A stretch of 64,000 nt of DNA. Origin: Ligustrum vulgare (Eukaryota; Streptophyta; Magnoliopsida; Lamiales; Oleaceae). Below the pieces are notes generated by a model, which was not told where the DNA came from, made no database searches, and was given only the letters and a program-made list of their open reading frames with translations. The position numbers and the translations under genes were made by a program. Positions 1 to 11,314 of the stretch are shown piece after piece (within the stretch, counting starts at the first letter, position 1; each line of letters opens with the position of its first letter). Where the stretch lies: assembly GCA_963555705.1 (NCBI GenBank), contig OY743179.1, positions 24,864,192 through 24,928,191 on the forward strand, written 5' to 3'.

Positions 1-3000
1 TTGGGTGGGAAGTCGAGCTTAATATTTGTTGAGTTCATCATCGAACTAAGCTCCAACCATAGCAAATCAGGGTGATTTCGTTTTTTGAATAATGTTTTCA
101 AATTCTACTAAGAAACTCCGCCTTCTCCTTTGATTCCTCCCCTTATGGCTCTTGTGCTCACTGCTTTCAAACTGAAATTGTCCTTTATTCCATTCCTTTA
201 AATGCTTGAATTCCTGTTTTCCTAGGTTCAAGTTTATTGTTTTATAGATGTTAGACTGATACTATTTGAATGATTTAACTTGTGAACACGAGTTAATATG
301 GTAATTATAAGATCGTGTATTTGTAATTAAATTGGACGCCTTGCACATTTTTGTTTCAATTGGCATTTTTTCTTGCATGTTGTCTCATCGTGTTGCATGA
401 TTTTCACTATCTAGGTTTCACGAATAGCAAACCATCTCTATCAGGAACGTGATTGTACGCTAATACCAAAATGATGCAACGGAATAATGCGGAAGATGAT
501 TAACACCCCAAACACTTTCAATTGAATGTCGAGACTTGACCATTAAATTTTTATTAATTCATTAGGAATACTGAATAATCGGAAGAAGTCAAAAAATTAT
601 TCATAAAACAACTAATTTCAAACTTACAATAAACCCTAATTTAGCTTTTAATGGAAAATATTAAGTCTTAACTTACTATTCTAAATAAAGATAAATTCTA
701 GGAAATTAACCTAAATAAATCTCCTAAAAACAAGGAAATAAATAAATAAAAAGCATTTCCATATGAGTTAATAAAAGTTTCATTTTGTAAGCTCAAAATG
801 ATGTAATTTGACCACAAAATTGATGGGTTCAAGGGCTCTAACCCAAGATTTAGCTTAGTGCTCTTGTTTTGTTAAATAAAAGTTATGTTATTCATTTAAT
901 TCCGACAGGATTGACTAGGTCAACATTTTCAATTGAATAGTTCATTGTCATAGAATATTATACTACCTATATAAAACATAAAATGAGTTCAAACTTTAAC
1001 TTGACCTCCTTTAGTTTCCACTAAGTTAAGCTATTTAAGAATGGAATGAGTTGTGGGAATATAATTCTTCTTCGATATGCCAAAAAGAAGCTTTAAGCCC
1101 CTGTTTGATCTAGGAGTTTTTTAATAACTTCCTCTAAAATTCATTTTCAACCACACATTTTTACGGAACCACCACTTTCACACTTTCCAACCTCTTTTCA
1201 ATCATTAATTCTCCCAAAAATCCAAATTTCTTGCATCAAACGGGCCCTAAGAAATGAAGAAAGTATAGTTATTATCCATATCATTTCTTCTCTTCTTGTA
1301 TGTGATTATATTTTATATTTTAAGCATTATAATCCTTAATTTTTAATTTTTTTACTTTTGTGCTTATTGAAAGAAATATTGTGTCGTTTGTAGAATGATG
1401 AAAAATATCGCTGCAGCGAAACTGGATATCGCATTCGCTTGAAATGTCAACCAATTGGGTCAAGTTCTAAAAAAGAAAAAAGCCAAAAATTAGAAAAAGG
1501 TCGATCTGATCTTGAAACTGACCAGATTACTATTTCAACAAAACAAAGAAGGGTACTTGTTGACTCATCCAAATCAAAAGGTGGTTCTAACTTTTACATC
1601 ACTTACAGAAGCTGTATACCTGCAGTAAATGAAGAAAAGTTGTCTGTACTGGGTTTTGAGGTAAGTGCTAATATTTTATTTGGTTTAAATCTTACAGCTG
1701 TTTGTAGAAAATTTCGGAGTAAGCGAAAATAACACGGAATTTGGGAATTGGTTGCCTGGATACAATATAGTTTTGTTCATAGTTTGCTTGAGTGTGCTTT
1801 AATAAACTTTGTAAATTGTTTTAACTTACTACCTAATGTGATATTTGGTTCCCTTTGAGTTCTGATATAATTGTCTGGATGAGTTGATCCTCCCAGATTA
1901 CTAGATATTCAGAAATTGCAGATCATTGGTCAAGAGAAGTAGGTAACTAGGCACCCACATTGCCATGACTGCAGCACCTTGGGTGCTTATAAGATTGATA
2001 TTGGGTTATTCCCTCTTGATGTGGAGGCTATTCTTCCTCTCGATATTAATTAGGGGGTGATTAGAGAGAGAAAAAACCTTGTACTCTTCTTCTCGCAGTG
2101 AAAATCTGCAACGAGAAATAGATGTAGTTCTCATGAACAACTATAAATCTGTTTATTTTCTTATCTTGTTTTCAATTTTCATTTGTTCATTATTGCACTA
2201 GTAAGAAAGGATTAGGGCTTAATCCTTGACAATTTTCTGCTAATCTTTTCCTTATAAATTTATTAACAATAAAGTCTGAAACAGAACAGGTGCTTAGTCT
2301 GTCCATTCTATGCTAGCAATAATTTACCGCTAAATGTTACATATCGTTTTCTAGTATGGATATTAAAGAGTTAATAAACATTAGGATTGTTTCTTCTGAT
2401 GTAGTGATGTTTACTGATTAATTTGATAGCCTGGCAGTCGGGTGCTTTCTATTGATTTTGACTTTTTGAGTTGGAATGTTTATGCTATGTATATAAGCTT
2501 GAATCAATAAAAGTCATTTCTTCTGTTTTTAGAAAGGCAAAGATATCTCGTTTTCTTTTATTTCTGATTGGTTATTTTTGTGATTTTGTTGAAATATAAT
2601 CAGTAAATTGTCATTTTTGGGTACATGTTTTATAGAAGCCAAGTCATTTTAAAAGTTTTATTCTTAATAAAATTCTCATATTTCATCTTGTTCCGGTCGA
2701 AGTTTTAAAAAATTCAATTATATTTTTATATGAATAAGCCTTACGAGCAAAGCTCCCCCTATAGTGCATTTTGTTCGTGTGAATCCCGCAAGCGCACGAG
2801 ATCATTGACAAGTAATAATTGTGGAGTTGAGAGTATCGTTTCCACGAGGAATAAGGCTTAGTCTTAATTATCAGTTTATCGTTGATTCAATTAAGTGAAA
2901 TAATAAATAAAAAGATGGTTTGTTTGTCTGTTCTAACTAAAAATTGCAATGAATAAATAAAATAAATAAAAATGTAGGGGAGGATATGAATGGGGAGCAT

Positions 3001-6000
3001 GTATTGGAATCCGATTCCACTTGTTACCATCTATCTAAATTCAACAATTTTTGTAGTTTAAATCATTCATGTGTTGCTCGACAATTGATAATTCACATGC
3101 AATTAACTTTTTTTTCCAAGACAAATTAAATCTATCCTAAAAATGAAATGAATCTATTCCTAGTCCGAATACGAATGTTTATAACGCATTAAATCACACA
3201 ATTATCTATTAGATTGCACATGTCATAGTGTTATTCCTAATATCTAGTGTTCATGTGTCGACCATGCAATGTTCAAATCTATTGTGACATTTCCAAGACT
3301 ACAACAAACAATGGTATATTTAATTGGTGGTCAATCAATCAATTAATAACAATAAAGTATGCAAAATCAATCAAGACAATATAAGAAATTATTAAATTAC
3401 TAGTTATTGAATCAAAATAAATTAATAACAAGTTTCATCTTCATCCAATACATAAGGAAATTTAGCCAACAATCATAATTGGTGAATAATCAATAAAATA
3501 ATTGATAGATATCACCCGGTTGAATGCACCAAAAAATTGGAAATCTGCCTTTGCTTTTTTTATATCCAGCTGTGTCTTCAATTCAGCCCACTCTCCTGCC
3601 TTTTATTAACCAGTCAACTTCATTAATTCACCACCCAAAGATGCCAATTTTCTCTTCTCTGTAATCTGCCGACTCGCCCTGTCAATTGCACCGGCCGACC
3701 TCCTCAATTAATCCCCCACTATGTTGTCTCCTCCTTGAATTCTTTCCACCTTTTTTTCTCCACCAGCGGAGTCCTCTCGCAATCTTCTTTGTCAACTCAA
3801 TGTCTATATATGTCTCCCTCTCCAATAATAACTCCCAACCGAGCCCCCCTCTTTTTATCCACCAAGAAGTCTTCTTTTGTATATATGTATTTTGCCCTAC
3901 TCATTCAGTATGTATCAGCCGACTCTTGTGTAACCCAAGGAGTCCAATTTCAAATGATATTTAACGCCCAATTATAATTAAGGATGTACTTTAAGACCTC
4001 AATATTTCCAAACAATTCAAGTTGATCCTTAAGTATTTAATTGTGTAGCCCATGTCTTCATTCATGCTAATTCACTTCCTTAAATTCTTGATTTTGCACT
4101 TAAGTCCCACTTTGTCATTTTTTGTACGGTTTTAATCACTTTTATTCGTTTTGCCTCTAAACGCATTCAAAATTGAGTTTTTCCTAAAATAAACACATAA
4201 ATTAGCAATTTCATATCCTAAAACACTTACAATTGTCTAAACTTAAAGTCAAGATAAGTATGAAAAACGTACTTATCACATTTACAATGAGAAAACTTAA
4301 ATATATTATTAATTGCTGAAGGCTTTTAATTTCATTACCAAATTAAACTTTTTAAGAAAGATGAACCAATGTAATACTCTTATTAAAATTATGGTAGTTT
4401 ATATAAAAATTGACTTTAATCTTTTGATCATATTCGTTGTAGTCAACTTTAAAATTTAGGAATAGAAATGGTTTAGTTAATTAAGTTAAATACTGCACAT
4501 AAACATCTTAACTTAATTAATTTAATTATTGCACAAAAATATCTTAACCAAAGAAGTTAATCTTTGTATAGTAATAGTTGGGTTGTTTAAGCTCGAGGAG
4601 GTTTATTTAATTCAGATTTTCAAAAACTTTTATGGAGTTTAAAATTCTAGGCGTATTCAATCTAGATTTTATAATTCCATAAATGTCTCGAGATATTCAA
4701 TATGGACTTTTAAAAAGGCTTTAAAAGTCGATCATTATCAATCAAGGCTTTTTTAAAATCCTACAAAATTGAGAGGTATTTAGTTTATCAATAATTTTAA
4801 TAGAAATTCACACATAATAGGCTTTGATTAACTTTTGGGTGGAAAATATAGCTAGAAAAATTCATTATTACTCTTCTGTTTTCCTCAAAAACTTCAAAAG
4901 ACTTCTCAATAACTTTCTAAATTCAATAACTTTCTAAATTCTCCCGTCCCAAAACATCTAAAGAAAATAATCATACTTCAACTCCAACTCCAACTCCGCG
5001 CCACACCCATTCGTGTTTATCCCTATCAGTCGCAGGACAAATGGTTTCTTTCTCCTAAAACTATTTCTCTCCCCTAAAATTATTTCTCCCTTTTTTAGCA
5101 CAAATAATTTCTCTCTCCGACCAATCGGACCGCCATGTTTTGAATTTTCCTTTTACAAAAAAAAAAATTAATTTTTCTTTTTTTTTTTGTTTACTAGTCA
5201 ATAGATTTGTGCCTTGTGGTTGAGGGTTGCATGTTGATATGGTGGGGAATGATATTGGAGAAATACATTTATGATTCACTTGACACATAATTATCATTAA
5301 CATTATTCACGGCCCAGGGAATTAAACTATTAATATTCAATTTTTTCAATTGGAAAGATAAAGATTTTGAAATTCTATGAAATTCTTTTGAATAAAAGTC
5401 TGCAAAAATCTATAAAATTCATTAAAAAAAATTCTTTAAAGTCTGAATTAAATAAACTCACTTAGTTTTTATCGCATTTAATTAGTAATTTCTTACAAAA
5501 CATTTATAAATCAAAACATCAAGTAATCTACTTCATTATAATCAAGTTTTTTGAATTATTTATATAATTAGAGACATGGAAAATAAGTGCATCTAGGTGC
5601 AAGGTCTTAATGCTAATATTAAACTTTCTATCTCGCGATATCCCTACAAAATGAAGGCAATTTTGTGTTTGTATTCCTATTTTTCATTTCATTTAACTTC
5701 TACTTTAATTTTTATAAACCATTGTATCGTGCATGAATGAAAATTATGACCAAATGAATGATATGGAACCTTTAAAGAGTTAAGGTAATGTTATAGACAA
5801 AGAGAAGGACTAATTTGAAATATCCTGATGAGATTCGAAGCGCGGAAGAAATGCCGGAAAGTTCCGAACTCAGGTTGTGGTTGGACGGATGAATCATGAC
5901 CCGATATTCACGACGCGATGGCTCGACAATGCGGAATAAAGAACCACGACTTTCGAAACACCACAAGAATTTGCCCAATCTCCTTGATGAGTCTCTGGTT

Positions 6001-9000
6001 TTGAACGCCACAAATATTCTAGCAAATATTTGATAAGTTCGATATTTGAACGCCACAAGAAATATTCTTGATAAGTTCGAAAAACATAAGAATCCACCTA
6101 TAACTTTTATTGAATCCTCAATAAAAACTGTTTATATCAAAATCGAAGTCTCAAGTCTGAATTACAATGAATGGAAAGGAATATAAATAAGTAAAATAAC
6201 CTAGCCGCTAATTGACTTAAAATAGAATTCTAATTAGACTAAAATTCTAAAATAGACAAACAAATAATTAAAAACAAAATTTAACCTAAAAATACGCAAA
6301 AACCCTAATTTCCGTCTGCATAATTGACTTGCTGTTTTGAAGCCCCAAATGATGGAATTTGGCCATAAAATCAGTCGGCTTAAGGGCTTTAGCCCATGAG
6401 TTTTGCTTAGTGGCCCATTTCTACTCGAAAAACACATTATGCATCTAATTCCGACATGGTTGACTGGATTGCACTTTTATTTGGCTTGAATATTTAACTT
6501 TTTTCGTCAAGCCAGCTATGACTCCGATTGTCAAGGGTCCGGAACACATCATACCCTCCTTCTTTAGGATGATTCGTCCCGAATCATAGCTTTGTTCCTG
6601 TTATTTCACTTCACCTCCTGGATCAAACGGAAAATTTCTCTTGCCATTGCACATGATCAACCAAAAATGTTCTGCAACGGGGGTCACGTGAATGACTTGA
6701 AGTTGAAACACCTTTGGACATTGGTGGTGTTGTCCAAATTTCCACGTACCATTAACCTGCAAGAAAGAATTAAATAGAACGGGGAGGGGAATGTTAGTTT
6801 CATGAGGTACAAGGTATGGATCCTTGTATCCATGATTAATAACCATCTCCAATTCTTCTTTACGAATTACGAGGCCCTCCTCTTCACCTCGTTCTTCCTT
6901 GCATCTTCAACCACCTTTTCAAAATATTTACCTTCAAATTCAACCACATCTTCTACCTCCAAATTTTTATCACTAATTTCATGCACTCCCTCAACGGTAT
7001 TCAAAAGTGGATCTACCAATTGAAAGCTGAAAATTTGAACTTCTACCTCAACCCCCAATTTATTCCTCTCATTATCAACAATTTCATTCTTAATTATTTC
7101 CTCGCTACCCAACTCCGCATTCTCCTCATCAAATTTTGAAGTTTGTTTATTTGTTTTTAATTTCAACTCTCCCTCCTTCTTATCAATATCCTTATCCCCA
7201 CGATGCCTCCTATTACACCACTTTTCACTCTCCTTCCTTACCCTCCGTGAATCTTCTAGTGCTTCCTCTAATGTCAACCCATATAGTGCACATGTTTTCC
7301 CTTTCTTAAAGAATTTGTATATGTGCATACTCTTATCATAAACAGCCTCCCTCCTATGTCTCCAAGGTTTTCTCAATAAAATATGATAAGATTTCAATGG
7401 CACTACATCACACCATACATCATCACTATACCTTCCCTAGGTGATAGGCACTAGAACTTGTTTGGTTACTTTGAAATTTCCAAACTCCCTCATCCATGTC
7501 ATTCTATAAGGTTTATAGTGTGGTACTAGGGGTAATCCTAATTTTTCAACCACGGTGCTACTAACGAAATTAGTAAAGCACTTTCCATCAATCGCCAAAC
7601 TGTACCCTTATGATCCACATAACATCTAGTTTGGAATAAAAAGTCCGGATCATAATCCATTCCTTATGTGGCGTTAAAAAAAATTTAAGAATGAAGAGGA
7701 TTTAGACATCAAATAGCAAGAACGACTTTTATTGACTTGGAAGGAAATGAATATCAAGAATTTTAAAGAAACTTAAGAAAGTGGTTCTTGAATTTGGAAT
7801 AACTCTTTATTTTTCTTTTTTTCTTTTTGAATAATGAATTGTCGGAATTAAATAATTTTTTTTTTTTTTTTTTTAATAAATCCGAAAATTCGACACGAAC
7901 GCAACAAAATAAACGGAACAGGATTTAGATAAGAATCGAATAAAACAAAACTTTTGAATTTTTGTTGAATTTTTATATGGATCAAAAACTGAAATTTTTT
8001 TACTGACACGAAGAACAAGAAAACTAAAAAAAAACTGAAAACAAAACACTTAACAAGATATGGATAATTTTTATGGGACTCGATGATAAACATAAGAATT
8101 AAACTGGATAGAAAAACCTGAATTCAGAGTCCAACTCTGATACCAGATGATGAGATTCGAAGCGCGGAAGAAACGCCGAAAAGTTCCGAACTCAAGTTGT
8201 GGTTTGACGGATGAATCATGACCCGATATTCACGACGCGATGGCTCGATGATGCGGAATAAAGAACCATGACTTTCGACACGCCACAAGGATTTGCCCAA
8301 TCTCCTTGATGAGTCTCTGGTTTTGAACGCCACAAATATTTTAGCAAATATTTGATAAGTTCGATATTTGAACGCCACAAGAAATATTCATGATAAGTTC
8401 GAAAAACATAGGAATTCACCTATAACTTTTATTGAATCCTCAATAAAAACTGTTTATATCAAAATCGAAGTCTCAAGTCTGAATTACAATGAATGGAAAG
8501 GAATATAAATAAGTAAAATAACATATCCGCTAATTGACTCAAAATAGAATTCTAATTTGACTAAAATTCGAAAATAGGCAAACAAATAATTAAAAACAAA
8601 ATTTAACCTAAAATTATGCAAAAACCCTAATTTTCGTCTGCGTAATTGACTTGCTGTTTTGAAGCCCCAAATGATGGAATTTGGCCATAAAATCAGTCGG
8701 CTTAAGGGCTTTAGCCCATGAGTTTTGCTTAGTGGCCCATTTCTACTCGAGAAACACATTATGCATCTAATTCCGACATGGTTGACTGGATTGCACTTTT
8801 ATTTGGCTTGAATATTTAACTTTTTCCGTCAAGCCAACTATGACTCCGATTGTCGAGGGTCCGGAACACATCATATCCCCTTTTCAGAGTATAATATTAA
8901 TTATGATTACTAATTTTATTTTGACTTTCAATTAGAGAAATTAAATTAATCAGTATTCAGTAGTTCTACACATAACTAACTCTTGAACATTGTCAATGTA

Positions 9001-10603
9001 GTAATTTGTTACTATTATTTTAGACTATGTTGTTTCATGGTGTATTAGTTTAAAGAATTTACATAATCATGTGCATTAGTACTTTTTTAAATTTAATTTG
9101 CAATCTTCACTTCATTTTTAACTTTAGACGCAATAATAATTGTTCAAAATTCGAATTAACATTTTTGTATGAGTATTATGAATTAACTTATTTTTTTGAA
9201 CTATATAAAATATGCTTAAACGGTTTCAATATGTTGTTTTTCACAACTTTGTACGATTATGAAACTTTTAACTATGATTGGTGGGGGTGGTGGTGCACTG
9301 AGAGGGGGGTGTAGAGATGCTTCTGATGCAAATGAAGAGAATAATTGGGGAGGTGGAGCATGACTGCGCGAGGATTGTAAAATTGGAAAAAGAGAAAATG
9401 AAACTGAGGAGAAGTGCTTATGGGAAGAGTGGAGAGGGAAAGAATGCATACAAAGGAGGGTATGGTGGGTGGGAAAGGAGGGAGGCAAGATTGGGTTGAC
9501 GACGGTGGGGGTCAAGTTGCCTGAGGAATGGGGACTAGAGCATCTATGGTAAGGAAAGCTTGGTGCTGTGAAGTTTTTTGTTATTCTTAAATAAAAGCCA
9601 ATTGGTTACTTAAGATTTCATTTATTGCCGTAGACAATGGAGTTACTGCAGTAAATAGTCATAAGCAGTTTATTGGAAGCTATTAGTTATTTTTAACTTA
9701 AATAAACACAAACCAGGCCTATACTCAAACATCAAATTTAATTTAAATATTAACTAATTTACCTTCTCCTTTTATCTTGTAATCCTTCCATTATGTTTAA
9801 AAGTATTTACACAGAGTTATGTTATTGTATTGCAACATAGCTAATTTACTTGAATTACGAAAAATTACTTCTAGTATTGGTAAATAATAAATGCAAACAT
9901 TGTCCTTTTTTATGTTAAATATTACATAGAATTTATTAAGAAAATACCTTTTCCTAGCATACTTAGAAATATATGTTCATTTACTTGTAAGAATGCTTCC
10001 ACTTTCTTGCAAGAAATGGCAAATATTGAGCCCTTTTCTTTAATGTTCTTGTTTTAGTCACCGTTCATTTTATGTGAAACAAAGTGATTGAAGTCATTAC
10101 CCATAACATATGAAGAATGCTTTAATCTTCACCAATAAAGCATGGAGATGGGAAAGTTTCATTGGTACACTTGTACTCTATGAAATACTTCACACTTAAA
10201 ATACAAACTTCCTTGTAACTAATCAAATGCAAAATGCACATATTCTGAAATGTTTTATAATTAGGTAATCATGATTAGCATCATATTCTAGTTTTCTATC
10301 AGTATTTTGTAAATTATTATATTCTATTGTAAATTACTCGTACGCTGCATGTAATGCCTATTACTCTTAGTCGATACTTTTAGGCATATATAGCACACTG
10401 GATTACACCGTACAAGATAGATAGTGTTAAGGTGGATATTGCAAGTAACATTCTTCTGTATTTAACTTTGCATTTTAAACCATGCTCTGTAGGCAATAAT
10501 GGTGGCTTTGCTGATTAGTAGTGGTTCGTTTATATACTTCAGACGAAAGCAAGGCAGTTCTACTCAAGGAGCTGTCAGAGTTCCAACTAATTCTAGGTTC
10601 TAA
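1..10603 (+). CDS. 3' part of a single-pass membrane protein gene (three exons visible)
   Basis: Exons are read at 1-71, 1417-1660 and 10493-10603 (TAA stop at 10601-10603); the 5' part lies outside the window. Exon 1-71 is open in frame 1 (LGGKSSLIFVEFIIEL...) and ends at a GT donor. It joins in frame to the acceptor CTGCAG at 1411-1416. The second exon ends LSVLGFE just before GTAAGT, at phase 0. The last exon starts at phase 0 after TGTAG and encodes AIMVALLISSGSFIYF, a hydrophobic membrane segment, then an RRK stop-transfer and a short tail ending VPTNSRF. This looks like a type I membrane protein with a lumenal or extracellular domain rich in Ser and Lys. An alternative acceptor at 1393 (TTTGTAG) has a better pyrimidine tract but breaks the frame with exon 1. 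I do not recognise the family with certainty and assign no function. The last intron (1661-10492, 8.8 kb) is expanded by transposons. Confidence 0.6.
455..965 (-). repeat. degenerate LTR remnant with adjacent primer-binding-like site
   Basis: This intronic stretch is a diverged relative of the LTR at 5826-6551. It shares the start TGATGCAACGGAATAATGCGG-like, then the ordered block 'aaaatgatg...ttgaccacaaaat...gggttcaagggct' and 'aattccgacaggattgact'. Just left of it, GCTAATACCAAAA resembles the reverse complement of a tRNA-Met primer site, in the same relative position as at 8127-8147. It therefore reads as a 5' LTR plus PBS of a minus-strand Ty3/gypsy copy that has lost the rest. Boundaries are approximate. 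Confidence 0.4.
1097..1247. mobile_element. Tourist-like MITE, 151 bp
   Basis: The terminal inverted repeats are GCCCCTGTTTGAT at the left and, as reverse complement of the right end, GGGCCCGTTTGATG. TAA is duplicated on both sides (1094-1096 and 1248-1250). The 3-bp TWA target duplication and G-rich ends fit the PIF/Harbinger superfamily. Similar short elements are at 33200-33345 and 34998-35160. It has no coding capacity and sits in the intron between exons 1-71 and 1417-1660. Confidence 0.6.
1661..2771. other. 5' end of the 8.8-kb last intron, no recognised element
   Basis: AT-rich, with stops in all frames at short intervals. It begins with the GTAAGT donor at 1661. I see no repeats with clear ends, no RNA gene and no open frame worth reporting. 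Confidence 0.5.
2772..4278 (-). mobile_element. solo LTR of a Ty3/gypsy-type element, 1507 bp
   Basis: The unit starts TGTTCGTGTGAATCCCGC and ends ACGTACTTATCA on the + strand, so on the - strand it has canonical TG...CA ends (TGATAAGTACG...CGAACA). It is flanked by a perfect 5-bp target duplication, CATTT, at 2767-2771 and 4279-4283. No internal domain is present, so it is a solo LTR left by recombination between two LTRs. Its ends resemble those of the solo LTR at 50306-51927 (TGATAAGT..., and CGCACGAG or CGTGCACTTGCG near the other end). It lies inside the last intron of the membrane protein gene, antisense to it. The small open frames within it are not genes. Confidence 0.85.
4598..5460. 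repeat. inverted-repeat element of about 860 bp
   Basis: The left end GAGGTTTATTTAATTCAGA (4598-4616) is mirrored by TCTGAATTAAATAAACTC at 5442-5459. Similarity continues inward with many short AATTC/GAATTT motifs. This is the shape of a non-autonomous DNA transposon. The centre (about 4950-5330) is less AT-rich and contains pyrimidine-rich sequence of unknown origin. No clear target duplication was found, so the superfamily is not assigned. Confidence 0.5.
5826..6551 (-). repeat. 3' LTR of the 3.05-kb gypsy element
   Basis: It matches 8148-8873 over its whole length at equal size (726 bp) and lies at the polypurine-tract end. Open frames on the - strand in the two LTRs (about 5772-6097 and 8124-8419) match each other only because the LTRs are copies. 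Confidence 0.9.
6867..7670 (-). pseudogene. Ty3/gypsy aspartic-protease region remnant
   Basis: Read on the - strand from about 7600, the translation includes IDGKCFTNFVSSTVVEKLGL, then PYRMTWM, KVTKQVLVPI, and CDVVPLKSYHILLRKPW. In Ty3/gypsy polyproteins this order is typical of the region from just after the protease active site to the linker (usually LLGRPW). A stop follows VPIT. The open part (7403-6867, 178 codons) continues as a charged Glu/Lys-rich stretch with no recognisable RT. It is a decayed gag-pol fragment inside the non-autonomous element. Confidence 0.7.
8127..8147 (-). promoter_or_regulatory. primer-binding site (tRNA-Met type)
   Basis: On the - strand TCTGGTATCAGAGTTGG directly follows the 5' LTR end. 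TGGTATCAGAG is the sequence complementary to the initiator tRNA-Met 3' end that many plant LTR retrotransposons use to prime minus-strand DNA synthesis. Confidence 0.8.
8148..8873 (-). repeat. 5' LTR of the 3.05-kb gypsy element
   Basis: Identical in length to the left LTR and adjacent to the PBS. This fixes the element's orientation as minus. Confidence 0.9.
8879..10492. other. 3' part of the large intron
   Basis: Mostly AT-rich and unremarkable. Between about 9270 and 9560 there is a purine-rich, GC-richer island. Its + strand open frame (9317-9499) is rich in Lys, Glu and Gly with no recognisable domain. It could be debris of a captured exon, but I cannot support a gene. The branch and acceptor region ends CATGCTCTGTAG at 10492. 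Confidence 0.4.
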
Positions 10604-10811
10604 GACAGACATTATCTTCGATTTTGGAACTTATTATTGCAAAACACCTGTTTTTATTTCCTTCTTGTGATTGATTGGTTTGTAATATGGGCATGTTTGG
10701 GATGGTTTTTGAGAATTCAAAAGTTGCTTTTGAGATCTAAAGCTGCCTTTGACCCCTTTGCAGTTTTTTTTCTTTTAAAAATTTTAGAGAAATTTGGTCC
10801 AGTGCCTCTAA

Positions 10812-11314
10812 GGCTCTGTTTGATAGGGCTATGTTTGCCTTGGAAGGTGAAAAATATTTTCATTTTTCATCTTTTGATGTGTTTGATTGCATTTTTTTGT
10901 CATAATAAAAAAGTTTCTATTTTATCTCGATTTTCGTGATTTGCCTTTAAAACAAGAAAAATATTTCATTGAGTTTAGTTGAGAAAATATTTTTCACCTT
11001 GTGTGGAAAACATTTTTCGCCTTGTTTGGTACTAGTTGTTAATTGACTTTTTTTTCAAAAACTAACATTATTATTATCAAATATAAATGTATAAAAACTC
11101 AAAATAGTTAAATTTTGGATTATTTGTCATTAAAGATAATATCAATCAAACAATAAAACTTGAAATTTTTTTCCCTTTTTCACACCAAGAAAATTAATCT
11201 AATCAAATTCTTTCAATTATATTTTTCACGAAAATAATTTTCAGGTAATTCAATTCTTGGAAATTATTATTTTTTTTTTTTACCTATTTTACATCTTTTC
11301 AATCAAACATGATC
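10812..11314 (-). mobile_element. PIF/Harbinger-like MITE, 503 bp (family M, copy 1)
   Basis: The left end GGCTCTGTTTGATAGGG and the right end AATCAAACATGATC form degenerate inverted termini, with TAA on both sides (10809-10811 and 11315-11317). The interior shares ordered blocks (AAATTAACAAC..., 'aatatcaatcaaacaa', 'aaaattaa') with 15570-16062 in the same orientation, and with 32464-33004 and 58787-59282 in the opposite one. It is non-coding and lies just downstream of the membrane protein gene. Confidence 0.65.

Larger units (their letters stand above)
5826..8873 (-). mobile_element. complete non-autonomous Ty3/gypsy LTR retrotransposon, 3.05 kb
   Basis: Two direct LTRs of 726 bp (5826-6551 and 8148-8873) both run TGATGAG...ACATCA. 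A perfect 5-bp duplication, TATCC, flanks the unit (5821-5825 and 8874-8878). On the - strand the 5' LTR is followed at once by TCTGGTATCAGAGTTGG, a tRNA-Met type primer site. The 3' LTR is preceded by the purine tract AAAGAAGGAGGGTA. The 1.6-kb interior keeps only an aspartic-protease-region remnant, with no RT or integrase, so it depended on enzymes from a full relative. By eye the LTRs differ at about 30 of 726 positions, which makes it one of the younger insertions here. It lies in the last intron of the membrane protein gene, antisense to it. Confidence 0.9.

Noticed and set aside
1394..1416. Acceptor at 1393 for the second exon of the membrane protein gene
   Set aside because: It would put exon 1-71 out of frame; CTGCAG at 1411-1416 keeps the frame. 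Kept only as a possible alternative if an unseen small exon lies between.
3686..3977. Two overlapping + strand open frames
   Set aside because: They lie inside the solo LTR 2772-4278, and the composition is pyrimidine-rich LTR sequence.
5772..8419. Pairs of similar - strand open frames around 5.8-6.4 kb and 8.1-8.7 kb as duplicated genes
   Set aside because: They are the two LTRs of one element; the identity spans the full 726 bp with TG...CA ends and TATCC duplications.
9216..9515. Pro/Ser/His-rich - strand open frame in the large intron
   Set aside because: Low-complexity translation of a purine-rich tract, with no start context, splice sites or known domain.
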